14,336 nucleotides of DNA, taken from positions 1 through 14,336 of the forward strand of contig VSNM01000105.1 of the NCBI GenBank assembly GCA_009774245.1, given 5' to 3'. The first letter of the stretch is position 1; each line of letters begins with the position of its first letter. The DNA comes from Lachnospiraceae bacterium. Its GTDB lineage: Bacteria; Bacillota; Clostridia; Lachnospirales; Lachnospiraceae. The position numbers and the translations under genes were made by a program. Positions 6,568-14,123 of this stretch are shown in pieces. The notes under the pieces were generated by a model that was not told the DNA's origin, did not search any database, and was given only the letters and a program-made list of their open reading frames with translations.

Positions 6568-7545
6568 ATGAAAATGGCAAAACGGTTTACAATCTATATG
6601 ATACGTGTGATCTCGCTGCTTTTTGCGGTCAGTGTGATCGCCTTTGCTCTCGTGAACGCCTCCCCGGTCGATCCGGTGCAGCAGTATATCATGGGAATCG
6701 GACCAGTGTCGGAGGAACAGAGAGCAGCGCTTGAAGCGTACTGGGGTGTTGGAAAGCCTCCTGTGGAGCGGTACTTTAGCTGGCTGTCGGCTTTACTGCG
6801 CGGGGATTTTGGCACATCATTATTGTATCGCCGTCCGGTGATCGAGATTATCGCGGATCGGTTTCAAAATTCCCTCGTCCTCATGATGTGCGCGTGGGTA
6901 TTTTCGGGAATCATTGGTTTTTCACTGGGCTGTGTCATGGGCATGAACAGGGACCGGTGGCAGGATAAGATCATCCGAAAGCTCTGTTATCTGTTGAGCA
7001 GTGTGCCGACATTCTGGCTTGGTCTTGTGTTTCTCATGGTCTTTGCCGTGATGCTGGGCTGGTTTCCGGTCGGTTTCTCGACGCCGATCGGCATACGCAG
7101 CAGTGAGGTGACGATCGGGCAGCGGCTGCATCATCTGGTGCTTCCGGCAGTTTCGTTGAGTCTGGCGACTTTTTCCAATATTGCGCTGCACACGAGGCAG
7201 AAAATGATCGATGTGATGAACAGTGAGTATGTCCTGTTTGCCCGCGCCCGCGGGGAGAGCCGGTGGACGCTGTTTTGCCGCCATGGTCTGCGCAACACAG
7301 TTCTGCCTGCGGTCACACTGCAGTTCGCCTCTTTCGCTGAGCTATTTGGTGGCTCTGTGCTGGCGGAGAATGTATTCTCTTATCCGGGGCTGGGTTCGGC
7401 GGTTTCCGCGGCGGGGCTCAATTCCGATGTGCCGCTTTTGCTTGGAATCACACTGTTCTCCACATTGTTTGTCTGTGTGGGGAATACGATCGCGAATCTG
7501 CTGTACGGGGTGATCGATCCTGGGATGCGGGAGGTGAGCCGATGA
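6568..7545 (+). CDS. nikB: ABC transporter permease, NikB/DppB type
   Basis: The 325-residue inner-membrane permease (BPD_transp_1 family) has about six hydrophobic segments: TM1 at about 9-30 (FTIYMIRVISLLFAV), then a periplasmic-type loop with GVGKPPVERYFSWL and RGDFGTSLLYRRPV, typical of DppB/NikB proteins. The cytoplasmic EAA loop toward the C-terminus reads YVLFARARGESRWTLFCRHG and contacts the ATPase subunits. I start at ATG 6568, served by GGGAAGGA 8 nt upstream; an in-frame GTG at 6544 lies inside the previous gene and has no good site. Its TGA overlaps the next ATG (ATGA, 7542-7545), so the two permeases are translationally coupled. The nik name reflects operon type; substrate is not proven. 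Confidence 0.85.
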   Translation: MKMAKRFTIYMIRVISLLFAVSVIAFALVNASPVDPVQQYIMGIGPVSEEQRAALEAYWGVGKPPVERYFSWLSALLRGDFGTSLLYRRPVIEIIADRFQNSLVLMMCAWVFSGIIGFSLGCVMGMNRDRWQDKIIRKLCYLLSSVPTFWLGLVFLMVFAVMLGWFPVGFSTPIGIRSSEVTIGQRLHHLVLPAVSLSLATFSNIALHTRQKMIDVMNSEYVLFARARGESRWTLFCRHGLRNTVLPAVTLQFASFAELFGGSVLAENVFSYPGLGSAVSAAGLNSDVPLLLGITLFSTLFVCVGNTIANLLYGVIDPGMREVSR

Positions 7546-8384
7546 GCCGGGCAGGATATACCAAAGGATGTAACCAGCGGACAAAGGCACTGATTTTGAC
7601 AGTGCTGCTGGCGGTTGTGCTGCTGGTGGTCTATGCGTCCGGCCTGCTGATTTCGGACGAGACAGTGAGCACGGATGTCCTGAATGCGGGACAGCCGCCC
7701 TCGTGGGAGCATTTGTTTGGCACTGACAATCTGGGACGCGATTTGCTGATGCGCACATTCAAGGGCTTGTCTGTCAGTATGACAGTGGGGATTGCGGCCT
7801 CCTGTATCAGTGCGGTGATCGCCATTTTGATCGGGATTGCGGCGGCGACAGGTTCCAAATTTGTGGATGAGAGCATCAATTGGGTGATTGACCTGATGAT
7901 GGGGATTCCACATACTGTTCTGATTATCCTGATTTCCTTTTCTCTTGGAAGGGGGATGAAAGGCCTGCTGACCGGTATCGCAGCAACACACTGGACAAGC
8001 CTTGCACGGTTGATAAGGGGAGAGGTGCTGCAGCTTCGCAGCAGGCATTATATCGCAGTCTCCCGCCGTCTGGGGAAATCAGGCGGATGGATTCTGATGC
8101 ATCATTTGCTGCCGCATCTGGCTCCGCAGTTTATAGTGGGGCTTGTTCTGATGTTTCCACATGCGATTCTGCATGAAGCGTCCGTCTCTTTTCTGGGATA
8201 TGGTCTTGCGCCGGAGCAGCCGGCAGTCGGCATTATTCTGGCGGAGAGTATGCGGTATCTTTCCTCCGGCATGTGGTGGATGGCGGTGTTTCCAGGGCTG
8301 CTGCTTGTTGGAATCGTCCTGCTGATCGACCGGCTGGGGGAGAAGCTGCGGACGGTGATTGATCCTTACAGTGCACAGGAGTAA
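7542..8384 (+). CDS. nikC: ABC transporter permease, NikC/DppC type
   Basis: The 280-residue second permease of the importer pairs with the NikB-type protein to form the membrane channel. The N-terminal TM (about 15-37) and the motif HLFGTDNLGRDLLMRTFKG are the hallmark of DppC/OppC/NikC permeases. The EAA loop reads YIAVSRRLGKSGGWILMHHL and is followed by LPHLAPQ. The C-terminal part carries SFLGYGL and two further TM segments. The length matches NikC-type proteins (about 270-290 residues). Start ATG 7542 overlaps the upstream stop, with GGAGGTGA just before it. It is separated by 38 nt from the preferred start of the first ATPase, the largest gap in the operon. Confidence 0.87.
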   Translation: MSRAGYTKGCNQRTKALILTVLLAVVLLVVYASGLLISDETVSTDVLNAGQPPSWEHLFGTDNLGRDLLMRTFKGLSVSMTVGIAASCISAVIAILIGIAAATGSKFVDESINWVIDLMMGIPHTVLIILISFSLGRGMKGLLTGIAATHWTSLARLIRGEVLQLRSRHYIAVSRRLGKSGGWILMHHLLPHLAPQFIVGLVLMFPHAILHEASVSFLGYGLAPEQPAVGIILAESMRYLSSGMWWMAVFPGLLLVGIVLLIDRLGEKLRTVIDPYSAQE

Positions 8385-8422
8385 GAAATGTGGTAAAAAT
8401 GCGGGAAGAAAGAGGTTGTTTT

Positions 8423-9349
8423 ATGGATTTTTCGCTTCTTGAGATCTGTGATTTGTCGGTTTATTTCAGGATGTATGACGGTGTGCTGGGGCAAAGAGAG
8501 CTGCAGGTGATTTCGAATCTGAGCATCAAGGTGGATGCAGGGGAAATTCTGGCAATTGCCGGTTCGTCCGGCTCCGGAAAGAGTCTGCTTGCGTCAGCGA
8601 TACTGGGAATCCTGCCGGAGAATGCAGTTACTGCCGGGGAAATGCGCTATGACGGTCAAAGCCTGACGCCGGGGCTACAGAAAAAATTGAGAGGAACAGA
8701 GATGGCGCTCGTGCCGCAGTCGGTCGCTTATCTCGATCCGCTGATGCGGGCTGGAGCGCAGGCGGATGGGCACAAGAAGCCCTGTCCGACAGGGAGGAGA
8801 AGGGAGATCTTTGGGCGGCTTGGTCTGCCCGAAAACACAGAAAAACTCTATCCGTTTCAGCTTTCGGGCGGTATGGCGCGCCGTGTGCTGGTCTCCACAG
8901 CGCTGATTGCTGATGCAAAATTGATTATTGCAGACGAGCCGACACCGGGCATGAGTCTTGACCAGGCTTTGGAGGCGTTGAAGCTGTTTCGGGAGATGGC
9001 TGATGACGGGAAGGCAGTGATACTGATCACGCATGATATTGACCTGGCATATGCATTTGCGGATAAGATCGCGGTATTTTATGCGGGAACGACAGTGGAA
9101 ATAGCCAGCGCTTCGGATTTCTGCAAGGGACCGGATGCGCTGCGCCATCCCTACAGCAAAGCGCTCTGGAGGGCGCTGCCGCAAAATGGTTTTGAACCGA
9201 TGGATGGAAATCAGCCGTATGCGGGGAATCTGCCCAAGGGATGCCTGTTTGCCCCAAGATGCGGCTGCAGGTCGTCAAGGTGCGAGCAGGAGGCGCCGCC
9301 TATGCGGGAGCTGCGCGGCGGGGAAGTGAGGTGCTTCGATGCGACTTGA
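8423..9349 (+). CDS. nikD: ABC transporter ATP-binding protein, NikD type
   Basis: The 308-residue ATPase has all motifs: Walker A GSSGSGKS (47-54), Q-loop LVPQSVAYLDP, signature LSGGM (147-151), Walker B LIIADEP (Asp171, Glu172) and H-loop ITHD (His204). The C-terminal extension is the oligopeptide/dipeptide transporter domain with RHPYSKAL (His242-Tyr244) and a Cys-rich tail (CLFAPRCGCRSSRC) typical of Opp/Dpp/Nik ATPases. It powers the NikBC-type channel with the next gene product. ATG 8423 is preferred because AAAGAGG precedes it by 7 nt and MDFSLLEI matches usual NikD N-termini. An in-frame GTG at 8390 also has AGGAG 8 nt upstream, so an 11-residue longer form is possible. Confidence 0.87.
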   Translation: MDFSLLEICDLSVYFRMYDGVLGQRELQVISNLSIKVDAGEILAIAGSSGSGKSLLASAILGILPENAVTAGEMRYDGQSLTPGLQKKLRGTEMALVPQSVAYLDPLMRAGAQADGHKKPCPTGRRREIFGRLGLPENTEKLYPFQLSGGMARRVLVSTALIADAKLIIADEPTPGMSLDQALEALKLFREMADDGKAVILITHDIDLAYAFADKIAVFYAGTTVEIASASDFCKGPDALRHPYSKALWRALPQNGFEPMDGNQPYAGNLPKGCLFAPRCGCRSSRCEQEAPPMRELRGGEVRCFDAT

Positions 9350-9935
9350 GGCAAGAAAAGTGAGCTTTCACTATCACACAAGACAATCATGGATTTTGCA
9401 GGATTTGGATTTTGGTGTAGAGCAGGGAGAGCGCGTGGGTTTGCTGGCCCCCAGCGGTTATGGCAAAACAACTCTGGCAATGCTGCTGGCGGGCTATTTG
9501 AAGCCTTCTAAGGGAGAGATTTTACTGGATGGAATGCCAATGCAGTCCAGAGGTGTCTGTCCGGTACAGCTCATCTGTCAGCACCCCGAGTATGCGGTCA
9601 ATCCCCGGTGGCGGCTCCGGAGAGTGCTGGAGGAGAGCGGTCAGATGCAGAAGGACATGCTGGATTCCATTGGTATTGAGAGGGAGTGGCTGGATCGTTT
9701 TCCGAGGGAGCTGTCAGGGGGAGAGTTGCAGCGGTTCTGCGTGGCGAGAGCCCTGATGAGCAGCCCTTCGTTTTTGATCTGCGATGAGATCAGTACGATG
9801 CTTGACGTCGTCACGCAGGCACAGATCTGGAACAGGATTTGTGACGAGGCAGACAGCCGCAATATGGGGATTGTTGTCATTACGCACAACCCTTCTCTGG
9901 CAGAGCGTATCTGCAGCCGTATTTTTGATTTATAA
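9339..9935 (+). CDS. nikE: ABC transporter ATP-binding protein, NikE type (short)
   Basis: The 198-residue ATPase has Walker A APSGYGKTT (37-45, Ala at the first P-loop position, allowed by the [AG]x4GK[ST] pattern), Q-loop LICQHPE, signature LSGGELQR (125-132), Walker B FLICDEI (Asp149, Glu150) and H-loop ITHN (His183). Unlike its partner it ends right after the ATPase core and lacks the C-terminal oligopeptide domain, making it shorter than most NikE/OppF proteins (about 250-320), though complete in motifs. The start overlaps the end of the NikD-type gene by 11 nt, with GTGAGGTG upstream. It is the last gene of the operon and is followed directly by the hairpin at 9938-9963. Confidence 0.85.
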   Translation: MRLEARKVSFHYHTRQSWILQDLDFGVEQGERVGLLAPSGYGKTTLAMLLAGYLKPSKGEILLDGMPMQSRGVCPVQLICQHPEYAVNPRWRLRRVLEESGQMQKDMLDSIGIEREWLDRFPRELSGGELQRFCVARALMSSPSFLICDEISTMLDVVTQAQIWNRICDEADSRNMGIVVITHNPSLAERICSRIFDL

Positions 9936-9963
9936 AAATGACACCCTTTTGCAAGGGTGTCAT
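9934..9963. terminator. Shared terminator between convergent ABC operon and mcp
   Basis: ATGACACCCTT (9938-9948) and AAGGGTGTCAT (9953-9963) form a perfect 11-bp stem with a 4-nt loop. On the minus strand a run of five T follows (through 9934), making a canonical terminator for mcp. On the plus strand the stem begins 2 nt after the last ATPase stop but has no T-tract, so it may act mainly as an mRNA 3' stabiliser there. Confidence 0.88.
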
Positions 9964-9981
9964 CGATTATAGTGCTTTACT

Positions 9982-11961
9982 TTAGTGAATCAATTCAAAT
10001 TTCTGTACCATTCTATTCAGAAGCTCGGCTCGTGTTGCAAGTTCCTCTGATGTTGCGGAGGTTTCCTGCGATGCGGCGGAGTTGTCCTGGATTCCGCGCG
10101 CGATCTCATCGATGCCGACGCGCAGCTGTTCCATGTTTTCAGCCTGGACGGCTGAGTTTTCGGCGGTCTTTTTGATCATCTTGTTTACATGATCAACTGC
10201 GCTTACAGATTCTTTCAGGGAATCCATGGCGTCAGTGGCAATCGTGCTTCCTTTGCTGATTTCCTCCATGGAAATCTCGATCAGTTCTCTTGTTGAGCTT
10301 GCTGCTTTGGAGCTCTCCAGAGCGAGCTTGCCGATCTCGTCAGCTACGACTGCAAATCCTTTTCCGGCTTCACCGGCACGGGCAGCTTCTATGGAAGCAT
10401 TGAGCGACAGGAGATTTGTCTGGTCGGCTATCTCCTCGATTGTCTGGATAATGCCGACAACCTGCTGTGATGTCTGGCGGATTTCATTCATGGCCGCCAT
10501 CATCATCGTCATCTTTTCCTGATTCTGTTCAATCATTGCAGTGACTTTATCTGTCTCCTTCGCGGATGCTTCCGCATCTCGGCGGCTCTCCTCCACATGG
10601 TCTGCAACGGTATTTGTTGTTGCTGCCAGCTCCTCCACAGAAGCTGCCTGCAGCTCGGAACTCTCTGCGATCATCTGGGCGGCTGATGACAGCTCGGATG
10701 CTCCTACAGACACACGCTCAGATGTTGCATTGATGCCTTCCATAACTTCATTCATGGAGGAGGAGATGTTGAGCAGGGCGGTCTTGATCTTCTGGAACTC
10801 ACCGACATAATCATTTTTCAGGCTGATACTCAGCTTGCCATCTGCAATCTGTGCGAGTACCTCGGAGGTTTCGTCTATGTATACGATATATTCTTTTAAT
10901 CGGGAAACCGTCTTTCCGATGGATTCACCCAGCTCACCGATCTCGTCTTCCGAATCGATCTTGAGGTGCACATCCAGATCTCCCTCTGCAAGCTGCTGTG
11001 CCGTGTGGTTCAGCTCTAAGATCGGTTTGGTCAGGTTTGCGGCGCTCTTGCGGATGCTGACCGCTATGAGTATGATTCCAAGTGCAAAGATCACGATCAG
11101 TGCGATAACCATGAGGATCAGCATCGAATAGTATTCGGTCAATGGCAGGTTGCTGAGCACGATGTATCCTGTGCTGCCTGCAGGTGATACGGAACCGTAC
11201 TTCGCCACGCCATCGACAGTGTAACGCAGAAATACATCGCTGCCTGAGAGGACTGCGTTGACAACATTCTGAGAGATATCGATCTCTGCAATATTTTTCT
11301 CCACAATATCACTCTGCGGATGATAGATAAAAGTACCGTTTTCGGATAACAGCAGGATGTAGCCGTTACGTCCGATCTTGTATTCGCTCATGACTTCTGT
11401 CATATGTTCCATAGAAATATCAATGCCGACGGCACCGATAGCGGAACCTGTCGCATCGTCATAAACGGGGGATACAGCACTGAGTATCATTTTTCCGGTC
11501 GAGGAATCAACATAGGGTTCTGTCAGGATCGTCTTGCCCAGATCAATACATTTGTACCATTCACGGGTTGTGACATCCCAGCCCTCCCCAGATGTGAATC
11601 CATCTGATTGTGTCAGGACGCTTGCATCAAGGTCGGAAATCCATACAGCCATCGTGTTTTCAGGATCTGTGTTTGCGATGCTTATGAGATTCGCCCTGAC
11701 AGTGTCCATGTTGTCTGCCTGCAGGATATCGTCGTCGGCTTCAGTCTGCAGCATGACATCCTTGATCTCAGGATTGACGGCAAGCTGCTCGACACCCTTG
11801 ATGTATTGTTCCAGAAAGCCGGTCAGCTGGTTGGCGGCAGCGGATGACTCCAGTGTCAGTTCAGTCTCCTTGGATGTCATGATGGTCCATCCGACCATAA
11901 CGATTGCAACGATTGCGACAATGAGGAATACGAGAATTACGCTCTTGCCGATCTGGTACAT
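9982..11961 (-). CDS. Methyl-accepting chemotaxis protein (dCache sensor, HAMP, MCP signalling domain), 5' frame disrupted
   Basis: The transmembrane chemoreceptor feeds a CheA/CheW pathway. TM1 is at about 8-28 and the extracellular Cache-type sensor at about 30-275 (DVTTREWYKCIDLGKTI, GAVGIDISMEHM). TM2 is at about 277-300, HAMP at about 305-360 (TKPILELNHTAQQLAEGDL) and the cytoplasmic coiled coil runs to 659. The conserved hairpin tip is at about 507-545 (EIADQTNLLSLNASIEAARA). ATG 11961 has no ribosome site. Upstream codons in this frame (KTTKSRKRIADEI) still look coding, and a well-placed ribosome site and ATG (12010) lie one base out of frame, so the true start is probably 12010 with a one-base insertion near 11997-12000. 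As read here the protein would lack its basic N-terminal 16 residues or be poorly translated. The gene is convergent with the ABC operon; ligand unknown. Confidence 0.85.
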   Translation of the reverse strand: MYQIGKSVILVFLIVAIVAIVMVGWTIMTSKETELTLESSAAANQLTGFLEQYIKGVEQLAVNPEIKDVMLQTEADDDILQADNMDTVRANLISIANTDPENTMAVWISDLDASVLTQSDGFTSGEGWDVTTREWYKCIDLGKTILTEPYVDSSTGKMILSAVSPVYDDATGSAIGAVGIDISMEHMTEVMSEYKIGRNGYILLLSENGTFIYHPQSDIVEKNIAEIDISQNVVNAVLSGSDVFLRYTVDGVAKYGSVSPAGSTGYIVLSNLPLTEYYSMLILMVIALIVIFALGIILIAVSIRKSAANLTKPILELNHTAQQLAEGDLDVHLKIDSEDEIGELGESIGKTVSRLKEYIVYIDETSEVLAQIADGKLSISLKNDYVGEFQKIKTALLNISSSMNEVMEGINATSERVSVGASELSSAAQMIAESSELQAASVEELAATTNTVADHVEESRRDAEASAKETDKVTAMIEQNQEKMTMMMAAMNEIRQTSQQVVGIIQTIEEIADQTNLLSLNASIEAARAGEAGKGFAVVADEIGKLALESSKAASSTRELIEISMEEISKGSTIATDAMDSLKESVSAVDHVNKMIKKTAENSAVQAENMEQLRVGIDEIARGIQDNSAASQETSATSEELATRAELLNRMVQKFELIH

Positions 11962-12020
11962 GATTTCGTCTGCAATTCGTTTCCTGGATTTGGTTGTTTT
12001 GTGTGCTCATTTTGCCCCCC
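11962..12020 (-). other. Out-of-frame original start region of mcp (candidate frameshift)
   Basis: On the minus strand AAAGGGGGGG and CAAA lead to ATG at 12010, but 49 nt separate it from ATG 11961, one more than 16 codons. Removing one A from the four-A run (11997-12000) gives MSTQTTKSRKRIADEI fused to MYQIGKS, a natural basic N-terminus before TM1. In the sequence as given, the 12010 start enters a different frame. Real mutation and sequence error are both possible. Confidence 0.7.
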
Positions 12021-12070
12021 CTTTATGTGTTTTTGTATAATCAATTATGTGGTTACGATTATCCTCTTAT

Positions 12071-12099
12071 ATTGTATCGCTATTTGGGTACTAATACAA
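12071..12099 (-). promoter_or_regulatory. Candidate mcp promoter
   Basis: Minus strand: TTGTAT (12099-12094), 17-bp spacer, TACAAT (12076-12071), about 60 bp before the ATG at 12010. The -35 is only a partial match. I did not find a convincing motility-sigma (TAAA...CGATA) promoter, although a CGATA lies just upstream of the -10. Confidence 0.4.
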
Positions 12100-12235
12100 G
12101 AAAAAATGTCAATTGCCCATCTGCGCAGCGTGTTCGTTTATGATAATTTCTCAAACGGGATATGTGATGTTTGCGGCTGTGGCTGACGCGATACTCAGGG
12201 CAGATTTCATCTGTTGCGAGTATACTGTTATAAAC

Positions 12236-12257
12236 TGATCAAAGAGTGTGATCAAAG
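12236..12257 (+). repeat. Duplicated TGATCAAAG upstream of the guaA promoter
   Basis: TGATCAAAG occurs at 12236-12244 and again at 12249-12257 (13-bp period), ending 15 bp before the guaA -35. Each copy contains the palindrome TGATCA. It may be an operator for a regulator of guaA; no known motif was recognised. Confidence 0.4.
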
Positions 12258-12272
12258 GGCGGCAAAAATTTG

Positions 12273-12301
12273 TTGATTTAATCATATTTTCATGATACTA
12301 T
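12273..12301 (+). promoter_or_regulatory. guaA promoter (sigma-A type, extended -10)
   Basis: TTGATT (12273-12278), 17-bp spacer, TACTAT (12296-12301) preceded by TG in the extended -10 position (12293-12294). It lies 53 bp before the chosen ATG and overlaps the earlier in-frame ATG at 12292, which supports rejecting that upstream start. Confidence 0.6.
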
Positions 12302-12354
12302 ATAGCATATATTTGAGCAACGATGGTTTGAATCATTACAAGGGAGGAGACAGG

Positions 12355-13947
12355 ATGGACAAGGAGAGCGGACTTTCCATGGAAAAAGTGATTGTAATTG
12401 ACTTCGGAGGTCAGTACAATCAGCTTGTGGCAAGGCGTGTCAGAGAGTGCAATGTGTACTGTGAGATTTATTCGTATAAGACAGACATTGAGCAGATTAA
12501 GGCGATGAAGCCAAAGGGAATCATATTGACAGGTGGACCGAACAGTTGCTATGAGGAAAGTTCCCCCAGTTATTCGAAGGTATTGTTTGAACTGGGTATT
12601 CCGGTGCTGGGACTCTGCTATGGCGCACAGCTGATGATGCATGTGCTTGGAGGCAGGGTGGAGAAGGCGCCTGTACGCGAGTATGGAAAGATAGAGGTAA
12701 CGGTGGAGTCATCTTCTGCGCTGTTTGCCGATGTGTCTGAGACGACGGTTTGCTGGATGAGCCATAATGACTACATTTCTCAAGCTGCTCCAAGCTTTTC
12801 GATTTGTGCGCATACGGCGGACTGCCCTGTGGCGGCGGCGGAATGTGTGGAGAAGAAACTTTATGCGATACAGTTTCACCCGGAGGTTTTGCATACGGTT
12901 GAAGGGACAAAGATGATTTACAATTTTGTGCGGGGGATTTGCGGGTGCATGGGTACTTGGCGAATGGATTCGTTTGTTGAGGAGTCAGTAAAGCACATTC
13001 GGGAACAGGTTGGTGATGGCAAGGTACTGCTTGCGCTGTCGGGTGGTGTGGACTCGTCGGTGGCGGCGGGGCTGCTGTCGCGGGCGATTGGGAAGCAGCT
13101 TACCTGTGTGTTTGTGGATCATGGGCTTTTGCGCAAGGACGAGGGGGATGAGGTTGAGGCGGTCTTTGGAAGAGATGGAGATTTTGATTTGAACTTTATC
13201 CGCGTGAATGCGCAGGAGCGGTATTATGCGAAGCTTGCGGGAGTGACGGAGCCTGAACGCAAGCGCAAGATTATAGGCGAAGAGTTTATTCGGGTATTTG
13301 AGGAAGAGGCGAAGAAGATTGGCACAGTGGATTTCCTCGCGCAGGGGACGATTTATCCTGATGTGGTGGAGAGCGGTCTTGGCGGTGAGTCGGCTGTGAT
13401 TAAATCGCATCATAATGTCGGTGGGCTGCCGGATTATGTGGATTTTAAGGAGATTATCGAGCCGCTGCGGAATTTGTTTAAGGATGAGGTGCGAAAGGCG
13501 GGGCTGGAGCTTGGGATTCCCGAGAAGCTGGTATTCCGTCAGCCGTTTCCGGGACCGGGGCTTGGGATTCGGATTATCGGTGAGATAACAGCGGAGAAGG
13601 TGCGGATTGTGCAGGATGCGGACGCGATCTATCGGGAAGAGGTAGATAGGGCGGTTGCGGTCTATGCCAAGGAGCATGGCACGATGGCCGTATGGAAGCC
13701 GGACCAGTATTTTGCAGCGCTTACGAATATGCGGTCTGTGGGAGTTATGGGGGACGAGCGAACGTATGATTATGCGGTGGCACTGCGGGCGGTCAAAACG
13801 GTTGATTTTATGACGGCGGAGTGCGCAGAGATACCCTTTGCAGTGCTGCAGACAGTGATGAACCGGATTATTAATGAGGTGCGGGGAGTTAATCGGGTAG
13901 TGTACGATCTGACGAGTAAACCGCCGGGGACGATTGAGTTCGAGTGA
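12355..13947 (+). CDS. guaA: GMP synthase (glutamine-hydrolysing)
   Basis: The 530-residue enzyme converts XMP to GMP using ATP and glutamine, the last step of guanine nucleotide synthesis in the cytoplasm. The N-terminal class I amidotransferase domain has the nucleophile Cys88 in GLCYGAQ and the His175/Glu177 pair in FHPEV. The ATP pyrophosphatase domain has the P-loop LSGGVDSSVAAGLL (from about 228). The C-terminal dimerisation/XMP-binding domain carries FRQPFPGPGLGIR and ends with the conserved DLTSKPPGTIEFE. The length is slightly above the usual 510-525 because of a short N-terminal extension. I chose ATG 12355, with GGGAGGAG about 7 nt upstream; an internal ATG at 12379 (MEKVIVIDFGGQ) is a less likely alternative. 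The gene is monocistronic with its own promoter, and its 3' end borders a possible integration site. Confidence 0.97.
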   Translation: MDKESGLSMEKVIVIDFGGQYNQLVARRVRECNVYCEIYSYKTDIEQIKAMKPKGIILTGGPNSCYEESSPSYSKVLFELGIPVLGLCYGAQLMMHVLGGRVEKAPVREYGKIEVTVESSSALFADVSETTVCWMSHNDYISQAAPSFSICAHTADCPVAAAECVEKKLYAIQFHPEVLHTVEGTKMIYNFVRGICGCMGTWRMDSFVEESVKHIREQVGDGKVLLALSGGVDSSVAAGLLSRAIGKQLTCVFVDHGLLRKDEGDEVEAVFGRDGDFDLNFIRVNAQERYYAKLAGVTEPERKRKIIGEEFIRVFEEEAKKIGTVDFLAQGTIYPDVVESGLGGESAVIKSHHNVGGLPDYVDFKEIIEPLRNLFKDEVRKAGLELGIPEKLVFRQPFPGPGLGIRIIGEITAEKVRIVQDADAIYREEVDRAVAVYAKEHGTMAVWKPDQYFAALTNMRSVGVMGDERTYDYAVALRAVKTVDFMTAECAEIPFAVLQTVMNRIINEVRGVNRVVYDLTSKPPGTIEFE

Positions 13948-13986
13948 TGAAATGGGCTTTAGAAAGCTAGTGTTTATGCGGTTTCC

Positions 13987-14024
13987 AAACAAATTTGTTT
14001 AGGCGTTGGCAACGATTTGGCAAC
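13987..14024. repeat. Palindrome and 11-bp-spaced direct repeats just behind guaA (possible attachment or integrase-binding site)
   Basis: AAACAAATTTGTTT (13987-14000) is a perfect 14-bp palindrome. Immediately after it TTGGCAAC occurs twice, at 14006-14013 and 14017-14024, exactly 11 bp apart. The cluster starts about 40 bp after the guaA stop. The 3' end of guaA is a known integration target for genomic islands and conjugative elements, and short direct repeats of this kind are typical integrase arm-type sites. No integrase gene is visible in the window. Confidence 0.35.
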
Positions 14025-14070
14025 ATTTTTCACATCACGCACTAAATAATTACATCAATGGCAGAAGAAA

Positions 14071-14119
14071 ACCTTGCTGATTTTCAGATATGAAAACTGA
14101 ATATCGGCAAGGTCTTTTT
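14071..14119 (+). terminator. Intrinsic terminator after guaA
   Basis: ACCTTGCTGAT (14071-14081) pairs with ATCGGCAAGGT (14103-14113) over 11 positions with one G-U wobble. An inner TTTTCA/TGAAAA stem can form within the loop. CTTTTT follows (14114-14119). On the minus strand the stem is followed by TTTTC, so it can also serve the opposing reading frame at the right edge. Confidence 0.8.
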
Positions 14120-14123
14120 ATGC

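Larger units (their letters stand above)
12021..12354. other. Intergenic region between mcp and guaA
   Basis: This 334-bp divergent region has no credible gene. It holds a candidate minus-strand promoter for mcp (12071-12099), a duplicated TGATCAAAG (12236-12257), a plus-strand promoter for guaA (12273-12301) and the guaA ribosome site (about 12342-12348). I looked for a purine riboswitch ahead of guaA and saw none of its conserved core. Confidence 0.6.

Noticed and set aside
7380..8048. Minus-strand open frames opposite the permease genes
   Set aside because: Opposite well-supported permeases; composition (His/Gln/Pro/Arg rich) is that of shadow frames.
12107..12112. Perfect TTGACA on the minus strand upstream of mcp
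   Set aside because: No -10 element at 16-18 bp; the TTGTAT/TACAAT pair downstream fits better.
12180..12354. Purine riboswitch upstream of guaA
   Set aside because: No conserved three-way-junction core or CTACC-like loop sequence seen; a plain promoter and ribosome site explain the leader.
12985..13992. Long minus-strand open frame opposite guaA
   Set aside because: Lies antisense to a gene with complete GMP synthase motifs. Its Arg/His/Pro-rich composition is that of an antisense shadow.
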